NCBI GenBank assembly: GCA_947044405.1
Contig: CAMRHE010000035.1
Location: forward strand, 5,615,501-5,679,500
Reading direction: 5' to 3'
DNA length: 64,000 nucleotides
DNA from: Leptodactylus fallax
Lineage: Eukaryota > Chordata > Amphibia > Anura > Leptodactylidae
In this document: piece by piece, positions 48,061-61,056 of the stretch
Position numbering within the stretch: position 1 is the stretch's first letter
Layout: every line of letters starts with the position of its first letter
Made by a program: the position numbers and the translations under genes
Notes under the pieces: model-generated
Databases searched by the model: none
What the model saw: the letters and a program-made list of their open reading frames with translations, nothing else
Told to the model about the DNA's origin: nothing

Positions 48061-48189
48061 ACCAGGTATGGGGAGGAACCTAAAACAAACAGAAACACAT
48101 AAAGGGCACCACGGAAAACCAACACCCCAGAGCCTCCTGCCACCGACTTGCCCAACCTAATCACAGAAGCTGCAGATGCACGTAGAGAA

Positions 48190-49740
48190 GATAGCGGTCG
48201 GACTCCCACTACCCAATCCTCTTAATCACGAAAGCAGGCAATCCCCACCGCACCGCCTCCGTAGCAGCACCGATCCGGTAAGAGTGTGAGCTATACTCCT
48301 GCGATGGAAGGCTCAAAACAGTCAAACCGGCGAAGTACCTGAACGAACTGGTATTTAGATAAACAGGTCAAATTCCTGTGAACCAACAAAGCCGGATGTA
48401 ACGTCTCTGCCTGTTCGGGTCTCTGCACCACCCTCCACCCGCACGCGGCGGCGCAGGAGGCATGCTCAGCTTCATTCCTTGTTTGATTCTTGTTGCTCAG
48501 CCTGAACACTGTCCTAGACTATGTAATTGATTTTCTGCTACACCTGTCTCCTTCACCTTGGTTTTCCTCTGCTCCACTAATAGTTAATTTTAGCCTTACC
48601 TGTGTGATTGCCAGCCTATCGTCCTATCAAGTCTGGGGCGGGTTTTTCCTTCCTATTTATTCTTTTCTCACAGTCACATTAGCTCTTGCTATTGCTTCTG
48701 CGTACCTACCTTTACTCCGTGCTGTTTTGTTACCTGTATTCCTATTCCTGACCTCTGGCTTTTTCTGTGACTATTCTTTTGGACTGTGATTTTGTACTGC
48801 ATTGCTCGACTGTTACCGACCCCTTGGCTAACTGACCTCCCTTTGTTGTTGTTTGTCCTGTCTGCATTCTTTGTTGCCACCTATATTAGGAAGGGACTGT
48901 TGACTGGTTGCTGGATGTCGCCTAGGACAGATCAGGCAAGTTAGCCAGGGACAGTGGGGGGTTTTCAGCCTAGGGTCCACTGTCTTGTTGTGTCCCTCCC
49001 CACAGGGTTCTGCAGCAGCACTGGGGAATTGCTTAACTGGCAGTTCCCTTACACCCGGCCCCCTCCGGGTGACACTGCAAGAACTCTCCATAACGCGCCA
49101 CTGGGCCTCACAACTGCTGCAACCGAACCACCATGCCTCAACCCATGTGATCCTTCTTAGACCGGCGAACCTGGCAGACCAAGTCTCCTCCGACCACCCT
49201 GCAGTCTGCCAACAACAACCCCCCAGGCGCAACCTACTCGGGGCAACCAACTCCGAAATCTGGAACGCCCAAAAAAACGCCAGAGCAAAAGCCAACTGAA
49301 ACAAAACCACCTCATACCCCAAAGAACATATCCGCCCCAAAATACCCAACAGATCCTCCAATATCGGAAACGAAAGCGGGCGCCGGCAGTCCCTGTCCGA
49401 CGAACCCCGCCGGAAACCTCTAACTGCCTACTGCACCAGAAAGGATTTAGTAAAATCCTGGTACCCATTAAACTTAAATCAAAATGCTAACGCTGAGAGC
49501 CTTTTGGCCAACCCTGCTGGCAAAACCCGGCAGTAAACGCAGAACCCACAAAAAATAAAATGGACGCCACCCAGTCCGTAGGGAGTTTGGTCCCGTGCAG
49601 CTCCCCAACCAGTTCCTCCCACTCAGCTCAGCACTGGGAATACCCGGACCATGTAGCATCCCCAAAGGAGCGCCTCACGAACTACATCATCACCCTCAGA
49701 CCAGAATCCAGAGATCCTTGGGGCAGGGCATGCCCACCGG
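48190..49740 (-). pseudogene. Tyrosine recombinase of the YR retrotransposon (split)
   Basis: The N-terminal part (49740-49054) includes LVGELHG-type and ALAFFWAFQISELVAPSRLR blocks; the latter holds the catalytic Arg region of tyrosine recombinases. The C-terminal part (48396-48190) includes ALLVHRNLTCLSKYQFVQVL, HSYRIGAATEAVRWGLPAF and SDRYLLYVH. These contain the His-x-x-Arg box and the nucleophile Tyr. A TAG replaces a Trp just before the Tyr block. A ~657-bp LTR-like insertion separates the halves. In live relatives it would insert circular cDNA without target duplication; here it is dead. Confidence 0.78.
48397..49053. mobile_element. LTR-like insertion (~657 bp) in the recombinase gene
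   Basis: It reads TGTAACGTCTC...CAGTTCCCTTACA, with TG/CA ends and a TGTAA/TTACA terminal inversion. CCGG lies just outside both ends (48392-48395, 49055-49058), offset by one base. The recombinase reading (GAG... ALLVHR) is continuous if it is removed. No internal coding region, so probably a solo LTR of a different family from the 882/936-bp one. Confidence 0.65.
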
Positions 49741-49802
49741 GTCCACCTCCGGCACCACTTCCTGGAACCGGTCTCACTGGAAACGAGAGATGGAATCAGC
49801 AA

Positions 49803-50738
49803 TGTGAAAGATCCTCAGTGCGCCAAACCGCTTTGGCCACACCCTGAGTCCTCTTTCATATAAAAACCACACTCATCGCCAGTGAGTGTCGGGTTCACCA
49901 GATAAATACAAGACAAGCCTTCTAAATTTTATATATTTATTAACCCCTAAATGGGTCGGTATTAACATCTAACATATACAGTTCAGAACAGATATGCAGA
50001 TATATGCAAGCATTAACAGTTACTAGTTACAAGATACAGTACAAATAAAATAAAAGGGATTAAAGGTGAAATAATTACTTTACCACACATGTCCTTGATG
50101 TGGTTCTGTAGTCCAACACTCACACATGCTCTGTCATGTGTGAATAACCAGTGGAGGCTGTTTAGCAAGTGCATTAACTCCTAGCATGTGGCATCACAGT
50201 CTCTCAGCATTAGTCCAATAGTCTCATCACAAAAATCTCCTCATGGTGTTCGCTTGTAATCCCAACACCAATCTTTTGTAGTCTGTGATGGTCTGTCTCA
50301 ACTCCATAGCATAATCTCCCTAGCATCATCTCCTCCCACAGGCTTTTTACCTCATCTTTTATACCCTTTATGCCACCTCCCAGAATGAGGTCATCGGAGG
50401 CAGCAAGTCTGATGAGTTAATGCAATCAAGTCCAGATCTTTTGTATAGAACTGAGACCAAGTGAATTGATACAATGTTATCAGGCTGGTCTGATCAACGG
50501 CCCAGGCTTGAACAATGCACTATTGTTTCTTGGATCACTCAGGGCTGTGTATGAATACAATGGAGCCCTGCTAGAATTGATACAAAGCCCTATTGTTACA
50601 AGGTTACCCTACTGATAACATACAACTAGGCTTATAGCTGCGCACATTATGAACAAATGCAGGTAGGAAGGGAGATACTATACCCAGAGATCAAAATACA
50701 TCTCTGAGTTTCAGCCATATTTCAGCAGAATCATCACA
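49803..50738 (-). mobile_element. Solo LTR, copy 2 (936 bp)
   Basis: The ends are TGTGAAAGATCC...AATCATCACA, with a perfect 5-bp duplication AGCAA (49798-49802, 50739-50743). It lies in the RNase H end of the YR retrotransposon: the codons for Ile-Ala are split and duplicated. It matches the LTR at 27968-28849, with extra short insertions. On the minus strand it has a TATA box and an AATAAATATAT stretch. Confidence 0.92.
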
Positions 50739-52285
50739 AGCAATTACATTGGTAGAACCCGGAAGATGCACCACCACAAAATGCGCATTCAACTCCAGGC
50801 CCCTCAACACCAGCTTCCGCAGCAACTTCACGACCGGCGGGGAGTTCACAGTCTGAGAGTTGATGGCCTGGACCACTCCCAAGTTGACACACAAAAACTG
50901 TACCCTGCGATCACACAAACGGTTTCCTCAAACCACTGATGCCACTACGATTGGGTATAGCTCTAACAACACCAGGTTACACACCAAACCATCCCTCCTC
51001 CACGCAGCCGGCCACTCTCCCAGGCACCATTGTCCCTGGAAGTAAGCCCCGAACCCGTGCGCCCCCGAGGCATCCGTGAACAACTCCAATTCCACATTAC
51101 AGACCGGCTCCCCCATGAGAAGAAACTGCCCGTTATAGCACAACAGAAATTCCCTCCAGACCGCCAAGTCCTCCTGCAAGTCGGCACCCAACCGCACAAA
51201 ATGAAACTGACGCCGAACCCCAGCCATGGCCTCAGCCAGGCACCGACAGAACACCCGCCCCATGGGCATAATGCGGCAAGCAAAATTAAGCCGCCCCAAG
51301 AGAGACTGCAAGTCCCGTAACCGGATCTTCTGCCATGCCCACCAACGTCCTCAACTCCTCCAACTTATCCTCCGGAAGCCTGCATTCCAACCGCTCCATG
51401 TCTATGACAATACACAGAAACTTGACCAACGTGGCCGGGCCCTCTGTCTTATTCGGAGCCAGAGGGACGCCATAATCCCTGCAAATCTCCTCCATAGCCT
51501 GCAACAGCAGCGGACACACCCACGTGCCCGGGGGGCCAATGAACAGGAAGTCATTCAGGTAATGCGGCACCAAGTCCGCCTGAACCCGCTGCTGTCACAA
51601 CCAACTCCAAAAAAGTGCTGAACTCCTCAAAATAGGCGCAGGAGATCGAGCATCCCATCGGTGAACACAAATCCACAAAATATCGTTTCTGCCATTTACA
51701 CCCCAGCAAATGGAAACTGTCTGGATGCACCGATAAAAGGCAGAAGGCCACCTCAATGTCATTCTTGGCCAAAAGCGCCCCCTTGCCATACCACCACACC
51801 CATGCCAAAGCCGCATCCAATGACACATAGGACACTGCGCACAACTCCTGGTCTTTACCGTCATTAACCAATCCCCCCTTCCGGATGGGACAGATGGTGA
51901 ATGAGGCGGAACTTGTTGGGCTCTTTCTTGGGCACCAACCCTAGGGGGGAGACCCGCAAACCTGCCAGAGGGGGCTGCAGAAACGGCCCCACCCTGCGCC
52001 CCACTTCCACCTCCTTCTCCAGCTTTAGCGCAACTACCTCCCGGTGAGTGCAGACCAGAGAACAACATCGGAAGGTCCCTGGCGGGGCTCTGTTTGCAAC
52101 GCCTGGGCAGTGGGTACAGCTCAGGACTGAGCCATTCAGGAAGCCGTGCGGCCTAAGCTCCCTCGCCAAAGCAGGAGACAAAACACTCGACAGACCCCCG
52201 ACAGACACTCCTGCAGCCACTCAGGGCCCCGGTGTAAGGCAGCCTGACGAACCTGCTGGAGCAGCGCTTCAATTTCGGAGGACAT
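50739..52285 (-). pseudogene. YR-retrotransposon RT and RNase H
   Basis: A start at MSSEIEALLQQVRQAALH (52285) leads, over several frames, to SPLGLVPKKEPNKFRLIHHL (RT motif), ALLAKNDIEVAFCLLSVHP (motif A), MGCSISCAYFEEFSTFLE (motif B) and HYLNDFLFIGP. The last is motif C, where the usual Asp-Asp reads Asn-Asp. Then follow APNKTEGPATLVKFL, the RNase H block ELFTDASGAHGFGAYFQG and HLPGSTNVIA. The expected next residues (DSISRF) lie at 49802, beyond the solo LTR. Frameshifts near 51290, 51560 and 51870, plus the altered catalytic Asp, make it inactive. Confidence 0.82.
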
Positions 52286-52826
52286 GGTAAGGCACAAACT
52301 CTTTCCTCCATCTCCTGTTGCTAATGAGTCCCCCCTCCTCTTTGCTGACCCTTAATATAACTAAGGTTAAAACCCCACCTCCTGTCCCTTGCTTGACCCT
52401 TTTACCTTTCCTTAACCTGTCTGCTCTTCATACCCTTTCCTGTCATGAGCCCCCTCCACTACCCCTTTGTTTCAGTTTGTGGGGCTTTCTGAACACTATG
52501 AATATGCACATGCTTCTAAAGGACTCAGTGTTATCTGTGTGTTTACATAGAGAGATAACACACATGGCTTTATCAGCAAACTGCAATTAGCTGAACTGAG
52601 TGTCCTGCTGGCAGAGCTGTACATAACAGTGAGAGCAGTGAGTGATGTCACTTGTCCTATCACACAGGTCTTTATGGAAATGCTGTGTAAACAATGGGAG
52701 ATATAATTTCAGATAGCAGGAAAACAAAGCACCATTTCTAAAGCAATATATTTAGGAAAAGTCTTCAATTTACATAAGCTAGCAGTATAGATAGGATTCT
52801 TGAGATGGGAATACCCGTTTAAGGTA

Positions 52827-53245
52827 TTAAAGAGGACCTCTCATGTCCTCTAATATAGGGTATGTTATATACAGTTAAAAGCTGACAGTGTGCGGAATTC
52901 AGCACACTTTCAGTTTTGGAAGTATCTGCCCCGATTCCTAAGATATTGGTACCAATATTATTAATATATATTTTGAAGAAAAAATGATGTCTGTGTGCCT
53001 GGTTGGAAAGTGATGAAGAAGAAATGGCTTTCCAACAGAAAAAGTTCCCTTTATGGGAATAGAATTTCTCACTAACATGGCTTTCGTACTGCAAGAAGCA
53101 ATGGTGTATTTTTTTATTTTGTTGTTGTTATGCCAACAGTGTGGCAGTGGCAAGTGGCAACTGCAAATTTTGAAGAAAAATTTGTAGTACATTGTCAGTG
53201 TGTCTGTCAGTTAAAATGTGATAAAAAAATTGACTTAATCAAAAA
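52827..53245. repeat. Interspersed repeat, unclassified
   Basis: It begins TTAAAGAGGACCTCTCATGT, similar in design to the TTAA-started repeat at 9589. A block ttatgccaacagtgtggca (53128-53147) recurs near 58787-58803. No coding content. Confidence 0.4.
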
Positions 53246-54286
53246 AAGCCACCCAAAGGGGGGCTTGTCTAGCCAGAGACCTGAGCGGATGTGCACAAGA
53301 ATAACTTCTGCTTTACCCAGCCTTTTTGATACTCCAAAGACACACTAGTTTACCCTGTTACCCCTGGGCTTTCCCCCCTGGCCCACTGCACGATTTTGGG
53401 GTACTCCACGAGACGGCAGACATCTTGGACCTTCCGACTGAGCTCCCTCCTGCCTTTGAGGATTGTGAGGCCCACTACACTGCCACTGCCAACTAGAAAT
53501 TCCATCGCTGAAGATACAGTTCACCACTATGTTTCCTCAGCTGCCGGGACTGCCTCTAAAACCTAGCTGTGTCGAATCTCCCGTGGCTCCTTCCTATCCC
53601 ATCTACCGGGTGATACCTCAATACTGTAGCTGAGTGCTTATGGCATTCAAGTCCTGCAGCTGCTTCACTGCCGCACTCCTCCATAGCGTCGTGTCTGCCT
53701 GGAGCCGTCCTGCCTCCGGATATTGGCCACATATGACTTCTGATAAGCTGAGCTGCAGTGAGTACCTTGTTTTTCCTGACCAGCACCTAAGGCTCTGTGG
53801 CCCCTCGTAGCTCTCCTGCATATAGGCCATACAGCCTAAAGAACCCTCATCTCCCTTCCACCTGCTCCCCATCATCTTCTGGGATTCTCCCCCTGTGACC
53901 TCGGGAAGAAGATTTAACCCTCTGGCTCTATGATTCTCCCCTCCAGTGGGACTACCCACCTAGTACCTTCCCTGTTGATACTTTGGCAATGCCACTCCAT
54001 TACACCTCCTGGCAGAGTGTCCTTTTTTTTTCCTGACCAGAGCTACCTTTGCACTAACTTGCACTCCTCAGGAATTATGCATAGCTACGTATCTGGAACT
54101 ATCATCCTTCCTACCCGCTACAACCTTGGTCAACTCTTCTACAACCGTTTATACCACAGCACCGGGTTGAAGAGTTTATGTGACTAACTCTCACTCTGTC
54201 AAAACCAGATCCTCCTCATGCCACTATAAAGAGGACTACTACCTGGTCCACCTGATGCAGACTGTCAGACATACTCTCCTTCCAAC

Positions 54287-55280
54287 ATGGTGAAAATCGG
54301 TCAAAGTGAGGCCGCAGACTCTTACACTACTCCAAAGACTTCCAAGAAGTTGCAAACAGATATTGACAAATATCTCAAAAAGGGGTCCCCTCTCCATTCT
54401 ACACCGACAGCTAAATGCTTCTTAGCTATCTCTGACCCAACGGAATCATCAGACGCAGAGAGCACAATGGAAGACAGAGGGATACCACTGATCCCACCTT
54501 CATGATCACCATCTCTCCAAAGGGTCTCCAGAAGATCATTGAAAAGGCTTTGCAGCCGGTTATGAAGGAACTGGCGGATTTAAAGCAAGATGTTCATGGC
54601 ATCGGCTCTAGAGTGGAACTCTTGGAGGACACTCAAACGTCAATTTTGACTCATGGTAAAGCCACTTTCAAGGCACCTTCAGCGTGTCAAATGTACCTGA
54701 ACTCCTTACACTCTTATCTAAAAGACCAAGATAATAGAGGTAGACAGAACAACCTACGCAGAAGAGGTGTGCCTGAAGTCTTCCCTCCCTCTGACACCAT
54801 GAACGTTACCAAGAGAATCTTGGAATCTGTTTAAGGCGACAATGAGCCTCCTGACATCCAGGTTGAACGAACCCACTCTGCCCCAAGCCTCGGGAAGGTG
54901 AGCCTCCTAGAGACATTATTTACAAATTGCTATCCTTTCCTGTTAAAGAGACGGTCCTGCAGAAAGCTCGACTTACACAGGATTTCTTTTACGGAGGTTA
55001 CAAAGTGACCTATTTCCAAGATGTGTCTTCGGTAACTCTGGCCAAACGACGACAACTCAAGGCACTTACTGACCAACTGAGATTGTTTAGGATGCCTTAT
55101 AAATGGCTCTTCCCCTTTGGCATCTCCTACAACTTTGGTGGACGCCAATATAACATCCACCATCTGGAGGACTTACTGGCTGCATGTCCTCCTCTGGACT
55201 TAGATCCCACCACTATCCCTTCATGGCTCTCCTTCATGGATGTCGCATCCCTCCCAGATTTGCCCAAGGGTGAAGCCTAG
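54287..55280 (+). pseudogene. L1-type ORF1 protein (broken in three frames)
   Basis: 54287-54502 encodes MVKIGQSEAADSYTTPKTSK and an acidic/Ser-rich head. 54502-54834 encodes a coiled-coil-like helix (KALQPVMKELADLKQDV) followed by LKDQDNRGRQNNLRRRGVPE, the start of an RRM-like domain. 54927-55280 encodes the C-terminal domain: YKVTYFQDVSSVTLAKRR, LKALTDQLRL and WLFPFGISYNFGGRQ. This is the RNA-binding trimer protein of L1-type LINEs. Two frameshifts plus a stop separate the parts. Confidence 0.8.
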
Positions 55281-55667
55281 ACCAAAATCTCAAAGAAAGA
55301 AGGCACATGTGGACCCTGACTGAAAAGTTTATTGTGCCATTTTACTTGCTAAGTATCTGTCTCACTCCTTTTCTCCACTCTCTTTTGTTGTTTTTACTGA
55401 TCTTTGATAACGCCATATTGTTCTTTTTCACTGTTATTCCTACTGACCTGCGTCCCGTACTCAGGATTGAATGCTCTCTCTTTAACTTGGATTTACATTG
55501 CATAGCTTTAGTGGTCAACTGTACATGGCCTAATCAGCCATCTACTCTCCCTCACACACACACACCCCCATTGATCCTGCACTGTAGCTCAGTGCATTCT
55601 CCTTATTCTATTACTTAATAGCTGTTCCTGCTAAGAAATTATGTTACACTGATTTTTTATTTTTTTT

Positions 55668-57560
55668 TTGCTTAACTGTTTAATGTTGTTTATGTCTTCA
55701 TGGAATGTCATGGGTCTTAACTCTCCCATTAAGCGCTCCCAGGTGCTCCATGCTCTTAAAAAGATCGGCTCCTCGATACTTCTCCTACAAAAAACTCACT
55801 TCTTAGAAGGTAAAGTGTGGAATCTACCTAAATCACCCTATACCTCCTGGTTCTACTCCTGCAGTAGTGTGACTAAGAAGAATGGAGTCAGTATTGCCTT
55901 TAAGTCTGATTTCCCTTTTTCTCTCACCTCTCAATTGAATGATGACCAAGGTAGATATCTTTTTTTTTTTATAAAAGATCATATAGCCAATACTTTACTC
56001 ACCATAGGTAATCTATATGCCCCCAACAAGGGCCAAATTCCATGGTTGCTTGCTGTCTTAGACAAATTTGTCACATTTGCTGACGGCCTTATATTATTGG
56101 GCAGAGACTTTAATGTTGCTATTCACCTACTCCGGGACTTCTCTACTGGCACGTCCTCACACAGCTTTGCCTCCCTTGGCAGACTCTCCAAACGCCTCTC
56201 CTCTTTACACCTTACTGACACATGGAGGGTCTTCTACTCTGATAACCGAGACTTCACTTTCTACTCCAACCCCCACAAATCGTACCAGAGTCTAGACTAC
56301 GTTTTTATGTCTCAATGCCATTTAAGTTTATCCTCCTCCCCCTATCAGACCACGCCCCCATGTCCTTGCACCTAGAAATATATTCATTACCCCCTCCCAA
56401 AGGCTATGAAGCTTAATGAAACCCTACTCTGCTCGAAAGAAGCACGCCAGTCTGAGATGACTATTTTACAGAGAATGTAACACTGGACATTCAACCCAGT
56501 GTGATCTGGGAAGGCTACAAATGATTAGAGGTACCTTTATCAGCTTAAGCTTCTACCTTAAAAAGAAAAGGACTAAAGAAATTGATAATTTACTCTCCCG
56601 TATTACTAGGCTAGAGAGCCAACATAAAAGTTCAACAGCCCAAAATACTATCTTAGACCTAATTTTGAGTAGGAAACAGCTCAAAAACTGTCTCAACTTA
56701 AAAGTAGCCAAAGCTTACCTCACGTCTACTCACAAGTATTATATGCATGGCAACAAAGGAGGTAAACTCATGGCCTATCTAACAAGAAAAAGATGAACGC
56801 CAGCCTTTATTGCCAAAATAACCTCCTGATCAGGGACCACCCTAAAAAGCACTCCTGAGATAGTATGCGCACAATTCAGAGGCTATCAGTCCCTCTATAA
56901 CTTGCGACCCTCGGAACCCCCCATGGATCTCCTAAACTGTACAGCACAAATCCAGATTTTCCTGCAATCACTTAAACTACCCTTCCTCCAACCACAACAA
57001 AAAGAAGTAATGACTGCCCCTTTCACCTTAACATAATTACAGACTGCCTTATTGGATACCCCTTCTGTGAAATCTCCAGGCCCAGATAGCTTACCTGCTG
57101 CATACTATAAGCAATTTAGTCTCCGATGTGTTGGCGTTGTCACAAAGAGAGTAGTACCTACTCACACATATGGTGGAATTATAAAAATAATCCGCCCCCT
57201 AGTGGACACATATACAGCAAATCCTAGACCAAATCTATGCCCTTAAAGCCCAGAGGTATCTTTCTGAATCTTTGGCCTAAATTCCCTCCCAGCCCTCACA
57301 AAAGACTGTGGCTCCATTTGCTCTCTGCAGCAAAAGCTTTGATCCCCCTTAACTGGGCCTCTGAGTCACCCCCTCCATCGCACACTATCTCTGGAAAATA
57401 TCCCAGATAGCTCACTTAGATGAACTCTGCCATCTGGAATTACGCATCCACCCTAAATTTAGCAATTTATGGGCACCCTGGTTTGCCTTCTCTGGAGACC
57501 TTACCAGAACTCACCTGTGGGCTGAACCCCCTACCTGATTTAGCCGATTTTGAAAACCCT
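55668..57560 (+). pseudogene. L1-type ORF2: endonuclease plus remnants of RT
   Basis: 55680-56375 has endonuclease blocks SWNVMGLNSPIKRSQVL, LLLQKTHFLEGKVWN (the usual catalytic Glu of QETH is Lys), IGNLYAPNKGQ, LILLGRDFNVAI (Asp of GDFN replaced by Arg) and YQSLDYVFMS. Then 56521-56796 and KSPGPDSLPAAYYKQF (57065) mark the RT entry. Nearly all RT catalytic blocks are missing: the sequence jumps to IPLNW and IAHLDELCHLE-like residues near 57335-57440, the ORF2 C-terminus. It is inactive. Confidence 0.8.
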
Positions 57561-57775
57561 TGACATTCTCTTAAATCTGAGAAATATTCCATGACCTGTA
57601 ATTGTCTGTCCAACTCACTATTTGTTTTTCACAGCTCTGATAAATGTTTGACTAACTTTTCTTGCTACTCACTGTTAATACATATTCCATTGATCATTTA
57701 TGATTTTTCAAGACATTGTTTATATGTAAAAACCTAACAAAAACTTGTTTGGAAAAAAAAAAACACCAAAAATTA

Positions 57776-58712
<937 letters not shown>

Positions 58713-58929
58713 TATCTCTTTGTGGAAGCAGATGTGACATCAAAATGGCATTGGTACCTTTTTAAATATAATTTAGGTTTTTTTTTATGCCAACACTGTG
58801 GCACTAACAGTGTGGAATACTAGAATGTGATGGACCAGGCTACAGGACATATCTGGTTGAGTGGTGGCAGTGGTGGTAGCTATGGCAACATGAGTGACAG
58901 TACAATATGAAATAATGTATTGGGCCACG

Positions 58930-59201
58930 TGTTGGCAGTGGATTAATCTTTGACTGTCCAGGCGTTCAACAGTAAACAGATATTTATTGAGGAACAAGAA
59001 TAATACACTGTATTCTGTAACTTATGATCTCAGCTACTTGTCTGTGAGCTCCATGTGCTGGTCTTGTTACTCTAGCCCCCACCTTTTTAACAGAGCTTTA
59101 TTAACAACTTAACACTATGCCTAGAGACAGAAGCTTATGCAGTTATAAACGTATAAACAGTAGTTGTTGCAATACAGGCAATAATAAACATTATTCCAAC
59201 A
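58930..59201 (-). repeat. Copia 3' LTR (272 bp)
   Basis: Matches 63158-63472 except for about six substitutions and the absence of ~43 bp that follow ctccatgtgct in the other copy. Confidence 0.93.
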
Positions 59202-59215
59202 CCCCCACTCAACAA
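59202..59215 (-). other. Polypurine-like tract before the 3' LTR
   Basis: On the minus strand, gttgttgagtggggg abuts the LTR start TGTTGG. The final GAGTGGGGG is the likely plus-strand priming site. Confidence 0.6.
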
Positions 59216-59219
59216 CTAC

Positions 59220-61008
59220 TTATCTAGTTAGTCCCATTGAGGTTCTGAACTCTTCGAACTTGGTTCTTGGCAATGGCTTTGTCATAATATCAGCCACCAT
59301 CTTGTCAGTTTCGAAATAAACAAATTTGATGATACCACGTTCTATCAAATCACGCAGGTGGTGATGTTTAACGTCGATGTGCTTGGTTCTTGCATTGATC
59401 TTTTCACTGCTTGCAAGTTTAATGCATCCTTGGTTATCTTCATACATCGTCGTTTGCTGAGTTGATGGCTTGCCAAGATCCTTTAACAACTGGTTTAGCC
59501 AAATGATCTCTTGATTTGCGTAGGCCTCAGACACATATTCTGCTTCTGTAGATGATAAGGCAACAGATACCTGTTTTCTGCTGGACCAAGAGATAGAACT
59601 TTCTCTAAGCTTGAACAAGTACCCACATGTTGACTTACGATCATTTGAATCATTAGCCCAGTCTGGATCCACATAGCCTGTGAGTTTTAGATGTTGAAGA
59701 CATTCTTAAACTTATGTCTTGAGTTTCTTTCAAATATCGGAGAATTCTCTTAACAGCATTCCAGTCTCTTTGGCGCGGTTTTTCCACATGTCTGCAGAGA
59801 ATACCCACTGCTGCTGCGATATCTGGTCAAGTCATAGTTGTTATGTATAGAAGTGCCCCCACTACCTGTCTGTATTTCTCATTGTTTGGTAACAGATCAT
59901 CTTCTCTTTCCAATCTTAGGTAGGATGACTCCATTGGGGTTGATATACCTTTTGCTTCTGACAATGCAAACTGGTTGAGGATTGAGTTGATTTTTGCACT
60001 TTGGTTTAAAAGAAAACTTCCATCTTCTTCTCTCTGGATCTGGATGCCTAAATAATATGTAACAATTCCAAGGTCTTTTGTTTCAAAATGCTGATTCAGA
60101 ATTTCAGTCATTTTTGCAATTTCTGTTTCTTCTTCATGTACGACAATCACATCGTCTACATATAAGAGAATATACATCCACTTTCCATCTGTACACTTTG
60201 TGTATAGGCATGGATCTGCTTGACCTCTCTTAAATCCTTCTTCCAATAACACTTTGTTTATTTTGGTATTCCATGCTCTTGCCGATTGCTTAAGACCATA
60301 GAGAGATTTTTGTAGTTTACAAACGAGGTTTTCTTCACCTTTTCTGATATAACCCTCAGGTTGAGTCATGTACAAATCCTCCTCAATGTCACCATTTAGA
60401 AAGGCAGTTTTGATATTCAAATGTCTGACAGACATCCTTTGTATAGCAGATACAGCTAATAGAGTCCTAAACGTGGTCTGCTTAGCAACTGGAGAAAATG
60501 TAGCATCATAATCTTCACCATATTTCTGAGAATATCCTTTTGCAACTAATCTTGCTTTAAATCTGCGAACTTTGCCTTCAGAGTCATATTTGGTCTTAAA
60601 CACCCACTTACACTTTATTGCTTTCTTGCCTTGTGGCAGTTTGGTGAGTTTCCAGGTTTGAAGTTGATGAAGCGATTTCATTTCCTCATTAGCAGCATTA
60701 ATCCACTTCGTTTTTTCATGGGCAGGTAGTCGTTGCATCTCATCCCATGACTGTGGCTCTAGTTCGGGTAGTGTTTTAGCAATGTAGGATAGGCGCTTAG
60801 CTGGTATACCCTTGTTTGATCTTGACGATCTTCTTATTTCAGGTTCACTTGATGTTTCCGTTGCTTCTTCAATGGTTGAAGAATCTAACCAAACTTCTAC
60901 ATCTTTCTCTTTGTCATTTTGTAACTGTGACTTAGGTTGTTGTTGCTTCATCTGGACTACTGGTATGATGTCATAAAACTTGAGCGGGATGAAGTTCTCA
61001 TCAGTCAT
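59220..61008 (-). pseudogene. Copia reverse transcriptase and RNase H
   Basis: 59827-61008 is one open frame: SWDEMQRLPAHEKTKWINAA, KCKWVFKTKYDSEGKVRRFK, VRHLNIKTAFLNGDIEEDLY (catalytic Asp variant: NIKTAFLNG), KSLYGLKQSARAW, YILLYVDDVIVV (catalytic YVDD) and the end GALLYITTMT, then a stop. RNase H follows at 59220-59672: DRKSTCGYLFKLRESSISW, LSSTEAEYVSEAYANQEI and HIDVKHHHLRD. The linker 59673-59826 contains frame changes. All signature motifs are recognisable. Confidence 0.9.
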
Positions 61009-61056
61009 TAGATCTCTGCTTATTGTGACCTTGTTCGTTTCTGGGTGAAGGATTCT

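Larger units (their letters stand above)
47030..52300 (-). mobile_element. Ngaro/DIRS-like tyrosine-recombinase retrotransposon
   Basis: Minus-strand order: RT-RNase H (52285 to 50739, finishing at 49802), tyrosine recombinase (about 49740 to 48190), then an SGNH-type hydrolase (about 48060 to 47484) and an A-rich end near 47050-47190. It carries two later LTR insertions (49803-50738 and about 48397-49053). Exact ends and split direct repeats were not found. Such elements replicate via RT but integrate by a tyrosine recombinase and lack integrase. Confidence 0.8.
46858..52818. mobile_element. TTAA-flanked element split by the YR retrotransposon
   Basis: The left edge AAAGGGTTTTCCCATCTCC (after TTAA at 46854-46857) and the inverse of the right edge (ACGGGTATTCCCATCTCA, before TTAA at 52819-52822) form an inverted pair. 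Only about 170 bp on the left and about 480 bp on the right belong to it; the middle is the Ngaro-like element. The pairing is an inference from the ends and TTAA. Confidence 0.45.
53250..57762 (+). mobile_element. L1/Tx1-type LINE, decayed, RT internally deleted
   Basis: The order is 5' UTR (53250-54286), ORF1 (54287-55280), spacer, ORF2 with endonuclease (55668-56380), RT entry, a large internal loss, the C-terminal region, and a poly-A-like end (about 57752-57762). It is inserted between a repeat and a Tc1 element. Confidence 0.8.

Noticed and set aside
47638..49847. Plus-strand open frames of 60-110 codons
   Set aside because: Shadows of minus-strand YR-retrotransposon coding sequence, whose motifs are recognisable only on the minus strand.
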